Shown one piece after another: positions 26,700-33,909 of a stretch of DNA of 46,548 nt. Within the stretch, counting starts at the first letter, position 1; every line of letters starts with the position of its first letter. A model generated the notes under the pieces. It was not told the DNA's origin. It saw only the letters and a program-made list of their open reading frames with translations, and did no database searches. The translations under genes and the position numbers were made by a program. The stretch is taken from positions 1 through 46,548 of the forward strand of contig DDWL01000048.1 of assembly GCA_002345675.1 (NCBI GenBank). The letters are read 5' to 3'. Source of the stretch: Bacteroidales bacterium UBA2287 (GTDB lineage: Bacteria > Bacteroidota > Bacteroidia > Bacteroidales > Tenuifilaceae).

Positions 26700-27314
26700 T
26701 TAAAATAAACCGTGAATTTGGGCGTCAATTTTTTCTACAACATAACGCAAATCCGAAGGTTTCTCGGAGAAATTTAAATTGTCAACTTCAACAATCAAAA
26801 GATTGCCAAATTTGTACGAATCAATCCATGCCTCGTAGCGCTCGTTAAGCCTTTGTAGGTAGTCAATTCGAATGCTCTTTTCGTAATCGCGACCCCTTTT
26901 TTGAATTTGGCTTACCAGCGTTGGCACCGATGCTCTTAAGTAAATAAGCAAATCGGGTGGCTCAATAAGCGAACTCATAAGCGTAAATAAACTTTCGTAG
27001 TTGGTAAAGTCGCGAGTCGACATTAGCCCCATGGAGTGCAGGTTTGGCGCAAAAATATGTGCATCCTCATAAATGGTTCGGTCCTGAATAACGTTATCGC
27101 CCGATCGACGAATGCTAACCACTTGGTTAAACCTACTGTTTAAAAAGTAAATTTGAAGATTAAAGCTCCAACGCTGCATGTCGTCGTAAAAATCGTTGAG
27201 GTAAGGGTTGTCGTCAACGTCTTCAAAATTTGGCTTCCATTTATAGTGTTTTGCCAGTAATCGTGTTAGGGTGGTTTTTCCCGAGCCAATGTTTCCTGCA
27301 ACTGCTATATGCAT
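26700..27314 (-). CDS. Deoxynucleoside kinase
   Basis: A 204-residue kinase of the deoxynucleoside kinase family (thymidine kinase 2 / dCK / dGK fold), which phosphorylates salvaged deoxynucleosides in the cytoplasm. The P-loop is GNIGSGKTT at the N terminus. EDVDDNPYLNDFYDDM is the substrate-side motif, QDRTIYEDAHIFA corresponds to the DRS-type active-site loop, and RGRDYEKSI forms the arginine-rich lid. The frame opens three codons earlier at 27323, but MHIAVAGNIGSGK is the common family start. The base specificity cannot be read from the sequence. It has an opposing partner in the dGTPase at 36260-37594, which degrades dNTPs. Confidence 0.9.
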   Translation of the reverse strand: MHIAVAGNIGSGKTTLTRLLAKHYKWKPNFEDVDDNPYLNDFYDDMQRWSFNLQIYFLNSRFNQVVSIRRSGDNVIQDRTIYEDAHIFAPNLHSMGLMSTRDFTNYESLFTLMSSLIEPPDLLIYLRASVPTLVSQIQKRGRDYEKSIRIDYLQRLNERYEAWIDSYKFGNLLIVEVDNLNFSEKPSDLRYVVEKIDAQIHGLF

Positions 27315-27371
27315 AGTTTTCAATATTTATTTAGAAACTGTTTAAAATTTATACATGAGAAACACTCTGTT

Positions 27372-27522
27372 AATTGCCACGGCCCCGATAGTTATCGGGG
27401 TTAACCCGTGGTTCAATTTGAAATATGAATACTGGGCTTCAGCCCAATAAGTATCTAATATTATTTGGCTAAAGCCATTTTTAGTACCTTATCTCTTCCA
27501 CGGGCTAAAGCCCGTGGCAATT
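27372..27522. repeat. 151-bp palindrome cluster with 11-bp terminal inverted repeats
   Basis: The ends AATTGCCACGG (27372-27382) and CCGTGGCAATT (27512-27522) are exact inverted repeats. Inside are four hairpins: CCCCGAT/ATCGGGG (27384-27400), TGGGCT/AGCCCA (27433-27446), TGGC-TAAA-GCCA (27466-27477) and the right-end CCACGGGC-TAAA-GCCCGTGG (27498-27517). This is the organisation of REP/BIME-type elements, which are often mobilised by REP-associated tyrosine transposases; no such gene is in the window. It fills most of the gap between the kinase gene and the next gene. Confidence 0.75.
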
Positions 27523-27606
27523 ATTCAATTATGTTTAACCTAAACTTTTGCTTTAATTTTGCCCATAAGGCTCATAAAAATACAAAAGAAAGAAATAGCC
27601 CAAGGG

Positions 27607-28383
27607 TTATAACTCCTTTTTTTGGCAGCTAATTACTTTTTTATTGCTAATGCATACTGTATCAGTTTGGTTAATAACTGGCAAACTGCTGCAGTTACAG
27701 CTTAACTCGTAAAGTTTACTATTTGTTCTCGAAAGCGAATAAGAAAATATTTTCCCACTTACTGTTACCCATAGCTCGTTTCTATTTATGGAAAATGGCC
27801 CCGAATGAGGAATTTCAATGGTTGGCGAATTGTCTCCGTATAGGTCGATTCGCGATATGTATCTATTTTCGTAGCCAAGGTATATTACTCCGTTACTTTC
27901 TATTATTTGTGAAGGGTTTGTTTGTCGTTGTAGCTTCCCTAAATTAATATGCTGTCCCGAAGGGGAAAAGGAATTATCGACATGAACTAAGCGGTTTTTA
28001 AATGCCGAAAATGCCCAAAAGCCTCCTTGGTTGCTCCGACAAACTAACCCTATGCTTCCAATGCTAAGCATGTTAAGTTGAAATGGCACTCCCAATTCTT
28101 CGGCATTACTATTTACAACAACAACAACCTGCGGTAAACTATAAAAAATTAGAATTCGAAAGGGATCCGATGCATCAATGTGACTTGGTTCTCCAAAAAT
28201 TCGGTTCGAGTACTCGCATATCGAAATGCCTTGGCTATTTAGTTTTTGCACCTTGCTACCCGAAATAGTCCAAATGCTTCCCATGCCATCGGTCGAAACC
28301 AAAACTTGTGAAAAACAAACGAGTGGCAAGGCTGCATAAATTAACAGGGCAGCAAGCGTAGTTGATAATACTATTTTTCTCAT
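27607..28383 (-). CDS. Exported hypothetical protein, beta-propeller-like
   Basis: The preferred start (Met at 28383) gives 258 residues; the frame is open to 28401. A signal peptide (MRKIVLSTTLAALLIYAALPLVCFSQ) is followed by short beta-rich repeats such as GSIWTISGSKVQKLNSQG, GGFWAFSAFKNRLVHVD, GVIYLGYENRYISRIDLYGD and NELWVTVSGKIFSYSL, which look like blades of a small beta-propeller. It ends in a cysteine-rich tail (LSCNCSSLP ... DTVCISNKKVISC). No catalytic motif or T9SS sorting domain is seen. It is flanked by palindromic repeats on both sides and seems to be a single-gene unit. The function is unknown. Confidence 0.72.
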   Translation of the reverse strand: MRKIVLSTTLAALLIYAALPLVCFSQVLVSTDGMGSIWTISGSKVQKLNSQGISICEYSNRIFGEPSHIDASDPFRILIFYSLPQVVVVVNSNAEELGVPFQLNMLSIGSIGLVCRSNQGGFWAFSAFKNRLVHVDNSFSPSGQHINLGKLQRQTNPSQIIESNGVIYLGYENRYISRIDLYGDNSPTIEIPHSGPFSINRNELWVTVSGKIFSYSLSRTNSKLYELSCNCSSLPVINQTDTVCISNKKVISCQKKEL

Positions 28384-28401
28384 TGCTTTATTCAATGGCA
28401 A

Positions 28402-28964
28402 TTTTTCAAATTAAATCTATGTGCAAGTTAATCGTTTTATTTAAATCTCACGCAAAGCCGCAAAGCCGCAAATTTAATCTGTAAATACAAAGAAAAGGCT
28501 GTAGTTTAAAATTGCGTTTGTAATTAATCAGGGCTAAAGCCCTGTACTAATAGCAGTTCAGTAACCCCAGGCTTAAGCCTGGGGTTATAAGTGTGAAGTT
28601 TAAATGGACTTTAGTCCATAACCTGTTACAGTTTGCAACGCTATTCTTAACTACAGCCAAAGAAAAATGTAAATGAAAACACATCAGATAATTAGCGGTT
28701 TAAGTTCCCGATAGTTAACGGGATTTGCGAGAACCCTGCAGGGCTCAACGAAGTTAAAAAAGTCGAGCAACGGTGTTTTATTCCTTGCGTTTATATTTTC
28801 CCTCTTAAGAAAACATCTACTATAAAAGACATATGAGCAGTTACTTATTCGAAAATATTTTTAAAATGCTCTTTGCTATTCCCGTTTTTCGTACTTTTAA
28901 AACCATGTAATTTTACTTTGAACAAATTTGCAAGACTTAGGTTACCATTTCAAACATATATTAA
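28402..28964. repeat. Repeat-rich intergenic region
   Basis: This gap holds several unrelated repeats and no supported gene. At 28447-28472 there is a CGCAAAGCCGCAAAGCCGCAA stretch of a kind common in Bacteroidota. At 28529-28544 is CAGGGC-TAAA-GCCCTG; at 28562-28587 is a perfect 26-nt palindrome with the centre GGCTTAAGCC; and at 28604-28619 the arms are ATGGACT/AGTCCAT. Further right are CCCG/CGGG (28707-28722) and CCCTGCAGGG (28734-28743). The TAAA-looped hairpins match the unit in the cluster at 27372-27522. A near-consensus -7 box, TTACTTTG, lies at 28913-28920 before the PHP gene. Confidence 0.7.
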
Positions 28965-29744
28965 ATGCTAGTCGATTTACATACCCATACCTATCTTTCC
29001 GACGGAAAGGATAGCCACGAGGAAATGGTTGCCGCAGCAATTTTTAGGGGAATTAACGAAATTGGTTTCACCGACCATGTTAGCATTAAACCCGTCGATT
29101 GGGCTATGCCCATAGAAAGGGTTAACGATATGGTGAAACGTGTTGAGGCGGTTCGAAAATCGACAAATTCTCAAACCATAAAAATTAAACTGGGTGCCGA
29201 GGTCGACTACTTTGTTGGGCACGAACAACCCATAAAAGAGATTATTAACTCGTTACCCCTCGACTACGTTATTGGGTCGGTTCACTTTTTAGACGACTGG
29301 AACTTCGATACAGATATTTCGCCGTACGATGAAATTAATATCGATCGTTTCTACAAACAGTATTTTAAAGTGCTTCAGCAATCGGCACAATCGGGTTTAT
29401 TCGACATTATTGGGCACTGCGATTTGGCAAAAAAATTTCGATACTACCCTTCGTTTTCACTCGACGAACTATACAAAAAAACAGCACAAATCTTTAAAGA
29501 TAGCAACGTGGTTGTTGAGTTAAATACCAGTGGGCGAATTAAACCCTGCAACGAGTTTTACCCAGCGGCTGCCTTTTTGCAGCACTTAGCGCGCTTTAAG
29601 GTGCCCATAACCCTTGGCTCCGATGCTCATGTTGAGCAAAATGTGGGTCAATTTTTCGACGATGCCATTACGGAGCTAAAAGCCCTTGGCTACAAGGAAA
29701 TAGTTACATTTACGAAACGTAATAGGGAGTACTTAAAAATTTAG
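28965..29744 (+). CDS. PHP-family phosphatase, HisJ-like
   Basis: A 259-residue PHP-fold metal-dependent phosphoesterase resembling histidinol-phosphatase HisJ. Metal-binding motifs appear in order: DLHTHTYLSDG (N terminus), FTDH, GAEVDYF, SVHFLDDW, IGHCDLAKKF and GSDAHVEQNV. HisJ removes phosphate from histidinol phosphate in histidine synthesis, but there is no other his gene nearby and the fold is also used for other phosphates, so the substrate is not certain. The gene converges with rdgB, with only 15 nt between the stop codons. It has its own upstream region of more than 500 bp. Confidence 0.86.
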   Translation: MLVDLHTHTYLSDGKDSHEEMVAAAIFRGINEIGFTDHVSIKPVDWAMPIERVNDMVKRVEAVRKSTNSQTIKIKLGAEVDYFVGHEQPIKEIINSLPLDYVIGSVHFLDDWNFDTDISPYDEINIDRFYKQYFKVLQQSAQSGLFDIIGHCDLAKKFRYYPSFSLDELYKKTAQIFKDSNVVVELNTSGRIKPCNEFYPAAAFLQHLARFKVPITLGSDAHVEQNVGQFFDDAITELKALGYKEIVTFTKRNREYLKI

Positions 29745-29759
29745 CTGCTGAGGAATTAC

Positions 29760-30353
29760 TTAGACTTTTTCTTCGAAAAGGAACTTTCGAAGTTTTTCAA
29801 TTGCCCTACCTCTATGGCTTATGGAGTTTTTAAGGTCCAATGGCATTTGTGCAAAAGTTTGCTTGTAGCCTTCGGGAATAAAAATAGGATCGTAGCCAAA
29901 GCCCGAACTTCCCATTAGCTCGTCAACTATGGTACCGTTAACAATTCCCTCAAATCGGAACTCCTGCCCTTTATCAACTAACGACACAACTGTTCTGAAC
30001 CGAGCCTTGCGATTAGCTTCGCGCTTTAGCTTTTCAAGAAGTTTTGTAATGTTATCGGCTGCAGTGCGGCCATTGCCAGCATACCTAGCCGATCGAACTC
30101 CTGGCTCGCCGTTAAGGGCTTCAACCTCAAGCCCTGTATCGTCGGCAATACAAGGTAATCCGAAGCGATTGAAAATGTACCAAGCCTTTTGCGAAGCGTT
30201 TTCCTCAAGGGTTTCGTAATCTTCGGGTATATCGTCGGTAAAACCTATCTCCGAAACAGAAATAACTTCGATGCTGTTCCCTAGTATTTGCTTTACCTCT
30301 TCAATTTTATGAGGGTTATTGGTTGCAAAAACCAATTTCCGAATATTAAGCAT
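29760..30353 (-). CDS. rdgB: dITP/XTP pyrophosphatase (RdgB/HAM1)
   Basis: A 197-residue house-cleaning enzyme that hydrolyses non-canonical purine nucleoside triphosphates (dITP, XTP) to monophosphates, keeping them out of DNA. Family motifs: KLVFATNNPHKIEEV at the N terminus, PCIADDTGLEVEALNGEPGVRSARYAG in the middle, GSSGFGYDPIFIPEG, and ISHRGRAIEKL at the end. The frame is open to 30446, but the internal Met at 30353 is the family start and follows the upstream stress-protein gene by 2 nt, so the two are translationally close and probably co-transcribed. Confidence 0.93.
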   Translation of the reverse strand: MLNIRKLVFATNNPHKIEEVKQILGNSIEVISVSEIGFTDDIPEDYETLEENASQKAWYIFNRFGLPCIADDTGLEVEALNGEPGVRSARYAGNGRTAADNITKLLEKLKREANRKARFRTVVSLVDKGQEFRFEGIVNGTIVDELMGSSGFGYDPIFIPEGYKQTFAQMPLDLKNSISHRGRAIEKLRKFLFEEKV

Positions 30354-30355
30354 TA

Positions 30356-31150
30356 TTATAAAGGGTTTATGCTCATAACGGGTATGTGACCAGCATTTCC
30401 AATAATATACTGTTCGTGGGGATCCATTACAATGTTGTCGCCACAAGCCTTGCTCGTCATAATTACAATTAAATCGGCCCTAATATTTACGGCCATATCG
30501 AGTACTTCTTGAGCGTATGGTTTTTCGCCAGGAACAGTGTACACTTTATACTTAGCCCCTTTTTCGTCAAGAAAATTAACGGCCGAAGCCATGTTCATGT
30601 CGACTTTAGCAATTAGTTCGGGATCCGAAATGTTCGGTTTTATTAGGTGAAAACGCGATACGTAGTAGTCGCAGAAGTACGAAATCCATGCATGTTTCTC
30701 TTTGTTTTCAGCTGTAAAGTCAACAGGAAAAACAATGTCGTCGTAACGTTTATTAATAGGGGGCTCTTGAATTGTAACAAATGGAGCTTTTGAGGCAGTA
30801 ATCACCTTTAGGGTCCAAACTGTGTTTAGCTGTTCTTTTCCTATAATGCTTTCCGAGCCCATTATAACAATACTTGTGTTAAGTTCGCCCGAAACCCTTG
30901 CAATTTCGCTAACAATATCGCCAACTGCAACAATATACTTTGGCCTAACACCGTACTTTAAAAAGGCTTCCTCGGCAACTGTGTTTAATTTTTCCAGTGC
31001 TTCTGGCTCCTTGTCCTTCGAGGGTACAACATGTAGTAGCGTAATTTGCTCGCCAACCACTCCCGAAACGCGAATTGCGTGCTGTAAAGCGTAGCCAGCT
31101 ACTTCTTTAAAGTCGGTAGGGACAAGAATTGTTTTTTCTATTTTATTCAT
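30356..31150 (-). CDS. Tandem universal stress protein
   Basis: A 264-residue protein made of two universal stress protein (UspA-fold) domains, about 1-140 and 145-264. The first begins KTILVPTDFKEVAGYALQHAIRVS and has ITLLHVVP and a partial nucleotide-binding loop (VIMGSESIIGKEQLN); the second begins DDIVFPVDFTAENKEKHAWISYFC and ends with VIMTSKACGDNIVMDPHEQYIIGNAGHIPVM. The canonical G-x2-G-x9-G(S/T) loop is degenerate in both, so ATP binding is doubtful. A second tandem stress protein with the same layout is encoded at 32999-33847, on the other side of the cyclase gene. rdgB follows directly. Confidence 0.9.
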   Translation of the reverse strand: MNKIEKTILVPTDFKEVAGYALQHAIRVSGVVGEQITLLHVVPSKDKEPEALEKLNTVAEEAFLKYGVRPKYIVAVGDIVSEIARVSGELNTSIVIMGSESIIGKEQLNTVWTLKVITASKAPFVTIQEPPINKRYDDIVFPVDFTAENKEKHAWISYFCDYYVSRFHLIKPNISDPELIAKVDMNMASAVNFLDEKGAKYKVYTVPGEKPYAQEVLDMAVNIRADLIVIMTSKACGDNIVMDPHEQYIIGNAGHIPVMSINPL

Positions 31151-31171
31151 TTACAGTACGTTTAATTAGGT

Positions 31172-31202
31172 CGAATATATGCTGGTAAAAGAAAACGGGC
31201 AA
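31172..31202 (-). promoter_or_regulatory. Candidate promoter of the stress-protein gene
   Basis: On the minus strand TTG (31202-31200), a 20-nt spacer and TATATTCG (31179-31172) precede the start by about 21 nt. The -7 box has one mismatch to TAnnTTTG and is identical to the box before the gene at 24213-24947. Confidence 0.4.
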
Positions 31203-31285
31203 TACTTGTTTTATTACTTAAACATTCATATAATTATGTTCGAATTAAAAGCATTAGATTGCGTAAGTTTTCAAAGGTCTAAGGT

Positions 31286-32905
31286 ATGAATTTTATACGT
31301 TTACACTACATATTATATTTGTTTTTTTTCCAATCGGCCTTTTGCCTTAAGCCAATCATTTGCCCCTTTTTATCGTTATCAGGATTTTTTTTAGAAGGTA
31401 CGAGTGTTACTTCATCCAGTTTAGTTGCGCACAATATATTGAAAATTTCATTTGTTTCGCCATCTTTTCTTTTCGATAGTTGGATATTTTTACTAGCAAT
31501 TTTCATTTTTGGTATAATTAGCTTACTAACTCTCTATAGATGGCGATCTTACTCTCACGCCAAGGAAAGGTTTGAACTCGAAACAATTATAAATCAGCGT
31601 ACCGAGGAACTTGTTCGGGAAAAGGAAAAAACCGACAATTTACTCGCAAGGGTGCTACCAAAGGATGCTGCTTCGGAGCTAATGGAAAAGGGAAAGGTTA
31701 CCACTAAGCGCTTTCAAATGGTTACCGTACTTTTTTCCGACATTGAAGGGTTCACAAGAATTACCGACGAAACGAATCCCGAAAATTTAATCGACCAACT
31801 CGATAAGTTTTTTCTTTATTTTGATAGCGTTGTTGAGCGATTTAGAATTGAAAAGATTAAAACCATAGGCGATGCCTATATGTGCGCTGGTGGAATTCCT
31901 CAAAAGAACCGTACAAACCCCATCGAAGTTATTCTTGCTGCAATTGAAATGATGCAGTTTATGAAGCACATAACCGCATCTAAGGGGAAAAAAAACGTAT
32001 GGGAGCTACGAATTGGAGTCGATACGGGGCCAGTTATTGCGGGTGTAGTTGGGCGAAGCAAGCTAACCTACGACATTTGGGGGAGTACTGTAAATACGGC
32101 AAGCCGCATGGAGTCGTCGGGCGAGGTAGGACAAATTAATATTTCGGGAAACACCTTTATGTTCGTTAAGGATTACTTCGACTGCACCTTCCGTGGAAAA
32201 ATGCCTGTTAAAAATAAAGGCGATATTCAAATGTACTTTGTAAAGGGAATAAAGGCCGATCTTTCGAATAACTTAGAGGGAATTCAGCCCAACCACGAAT
32301 TTAATATCTTGCTTCAACTTATTAGACTTGGCGACCTTGAGGAGTTTGTACTCGAAAAACTCGAGAAAGGGCTACCAAAGGATCTTTATTACCATAACCT
32401 TAAGCACACCGTCGATGTTTACACACAGGTTGAACTTATTGGACGATCGGAGAATTTAACAAAAGAGGAAATTCTAATACTTCGAACAGCAGCTCTGTTT
32501 CACGATGCAGGCCATATGATTGACTATGCTACTCACGAAGAGATGTCGGTTAAACTGGCTCGCGAAATTTTACCCGAGTACCACTACACAAAGGAGCAAA
32601 TAAACACCATTACCCAGCTTATTATGGTAACCAAAATGCCCCCAAAGCCTACTAGTATTCTAGAACAAATAATTTGCGATGCCGATTTAGACTATTTAGG
32701 TCGTCCCGACTTTATTCCAGTGTCGAATAAACTGTACCAAGAACTCCACGAACATGGCAAAATTGGCACTTTAAGGGAGTGGAACGAGCTTCAAATTAAA
32801 TTTATTGAGGGTCATCACTATTTTTCCAATACAGCAAGAAGGTTGCGTAACGTAAACAAAAACACACAGTTAGCAAAACTAAAGGCATGGCTCGAAAAAA
32901 ATTAA
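31286..32905 (+). CDS. Adenylate cyclase fused to HD phosphohydrolase domain
   Basis: A 539-residue membrane-anchored protein. The N terminus is a signal-like helix and a short hydrophobic region, then TM helix about 67-86 and a coiled coil with a cyclase linker (LLARVLPKDAASELMEKGK). The class III cyclase domain spans about 140-320: metal Asp152 (FSDIEGF) and Asp196 (KTIGDAYM), adenine-selecting Lys192 and Asp263 (TYDIWG), and transition-state Asn270 and Arg274 (NTASR). K/D at the selecting positions and exact D-N-R spacing predict an active adenylate rather than guanylate cyclase. The C-terminal HD domain (about 355-535) has H370/H374 (HNLKH), H406-D407 and DADLD (D465, D467), complete for metal binding. 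It could hydrolyse the product, but HD domains act on many phosphates. Other family members carry larger N-terminal sensors; here that part is very short. Confidence 0.88.
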   Translation: MNFIRLHYILYLFFFQSAFCLKPIICPFLSLSGFFLEGTSVTSSSLVAHNILKISFVSPSFLFDSWIFLLAIFIFGIISLLTLYRWRSYSHAKERFELETIINQRTEELVREKEKTDNLLARVLPKDAASELMEKGKVTTKRFQMVTVLFSDIEGFTRITDETNPENLIDQLDKFFLYFDSVVERFRIEKIKTIGDAYMCAGGIPQKNRTNPIEVILAAIEMMQFMKHITASKGKKNVWELRIGVDTGPVIAGVVGRSKLTYDIWGSTVNTASRMESSGEVGQINISGNTFMFVKDYFDCTFRGKMPVKNKGDIQMYFVKGIKADLSNNLEGIQPNHEFNILLQLIRLGDLEEFVLEKLEKGLPKDLYYHNLKHTVDVYTQVELIGRSENLTKEEILILRTAALFHDAGHMIDYATHEEMSVKLAREILPEYHYTKEQINTITQLIMVTKMPPKPTSILEQIICDADLDYLGRPDFIPVSNKLYQELHEHGKIGTLREWNELQIKFIEGHHYFSNTARRLRNVNKNTQLAKLKAWLEKN

Positions 32906-32998
32906 ATTCATTTTTCGGAACAAGGTTTGTTATGTGTAAACAAATTTTCATACATTTAACGTTGATTAAGTTGCAAGTTTTCAAATAAACATCCATAT

Positions 32999-33847
32999 AT
33001 GGAGACAGCAAAAAAGGTTGTATTAGTTCCCTGGGACTTTTCCGAAGGTTGCGAAACCGCATTGCTTCATGCTATTCAGCTTGCACAAGTTGCAAACAAT
33101 GAAATAATGCTGTTGCACATTATACCCACTCCGTGGTGGACTAGGCTATTTAGTAAGCCCAATGAAGAAAAAATAGCGGAGCTTGCTAAGGTTAAGCGAC
33201 GCCTCGAAGAGGTTGCTAGTAAAATTGGCTTTGAGCATAATATATCCCCCATACCTATGGTTATTGAGGGGGCTCCTACAACGTTACTTAAAGACATTAT
33301 TTCAACAGCCAACATAAACCTTATCGTTTCTCATAAGGTTTATACGCATAAACAAAAGCAACTCGAAGCCGCAACGTTTTTAAGAGATTTGTCGCTTAAA
33401 AATATTAGCATTCCTTTTATTATCGTCGACTCAGCGCCTTCGCATTCGCACTACATTGAAATAGTTGTTCCAATTGACCCCGACAAAAAGTATAAGGAAA
33501 CGCTTCACTGGATTATTTACCTTTCGAAATATTACAAGTGTAATATTAACCTCATTAAGCCCTTTTTAAACGACGAGGGAAAAAAGAAAGACATGGCCAG
33601 CAATATTTACTTTACCAAGAAAATGCTCGATGGCAATAAAATTGTATATGGCATTAAAACCGCAAAGCGAACTAGTTCATTTCGCGACGAGGTATTTAAG
33701 TTCGCCAGCAATATCGATGCAGATCTTATTCTTATTATGGCCGATAAGTATTACGACTATGTTGCAGACCCTAAAGGTAAAGTTCAGAATAAAATACCCC
33801 TCCTTTGCATTACTCCGCGTTCCCGCAAACTGCAAGGGTTTAACTAG
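32999..33847 (+). CDS. Tandem universal stress protein, second copy
   Basis: A 282-residue cytoplasmic protein with two UspA-fold domains. The first (about 1-150) starts KVVLVPWDFSEGCETALLHAIQLAQ and continues with EIMLLHIIPTPWW; the second (about 155-282) starts IEIVVPIDPDKKYKETLHWIIYLSKYY and ends PLLCITPRSR. The nucleotide-binding glycine loop is missing in both (the second reads LILIMADKYYDY), so it is probably a non-ATP-binding type. It lies 93 nt after the cyclase-HD gene and 62 nt before the sensor gene, so it may be the second gene of a four-gene rightward operon. It is divergent in sequence from the copy at 30356-31150 but has the same plan. Confidence 0.88.
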   Translation: METAKKVVLVPWDFSEGCETALLHAIQLAQVANNEIMLLHIIPTPWWTRLFSKPNEEKIAELAKVKRRLEEVASKIGFEHNISPIPMVIEGAPTTLLKDIISTANINLIVSHKVYTHKQKQLEAATFLRDLSLKNISIPFIIVDSAPSHSHYIEIVVPIDPDKKYKETLHWIIYLSKYYKCNINLIKPFLNDEGKKKDMASNIYFTKKMLDGNKIVYGIKTAKRTSSFRDEVFKFASNIDADLILIMADKYYDYVADPKGKVQNKIPLLCITPRSRKLQGFN

Positions 33848-33909
33848 TATTATTCTGTTGGCTTTTACTCTGCTATCATCAAATTTATTTTTATTAACTA
33901 CGGCTATTG

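Noticed and set aside
27372..28743. Palindrome-rich regions considered as a CRISPR array
   Set aside because: The palindromes differ in sequence and are not regularly spaced with unique spacers, and no cas gene is present.
28833..28910. 25-residue open frame MSSYLFENIFKMLFAIPVFR... upstream of the PHP gene
   Set aside because: The peptide is hydrophobic and basic, but it lies in repeat-rich DNA with no recognisable ribosome-binding or promoter signal and no known match.
30354..30446. N-terminal extension of the RdgB frame
   Set aside because: It overlaps the upstream stress-protein gene and lacks family similarity; the internal Met at 30353 matches the known RdgB start.
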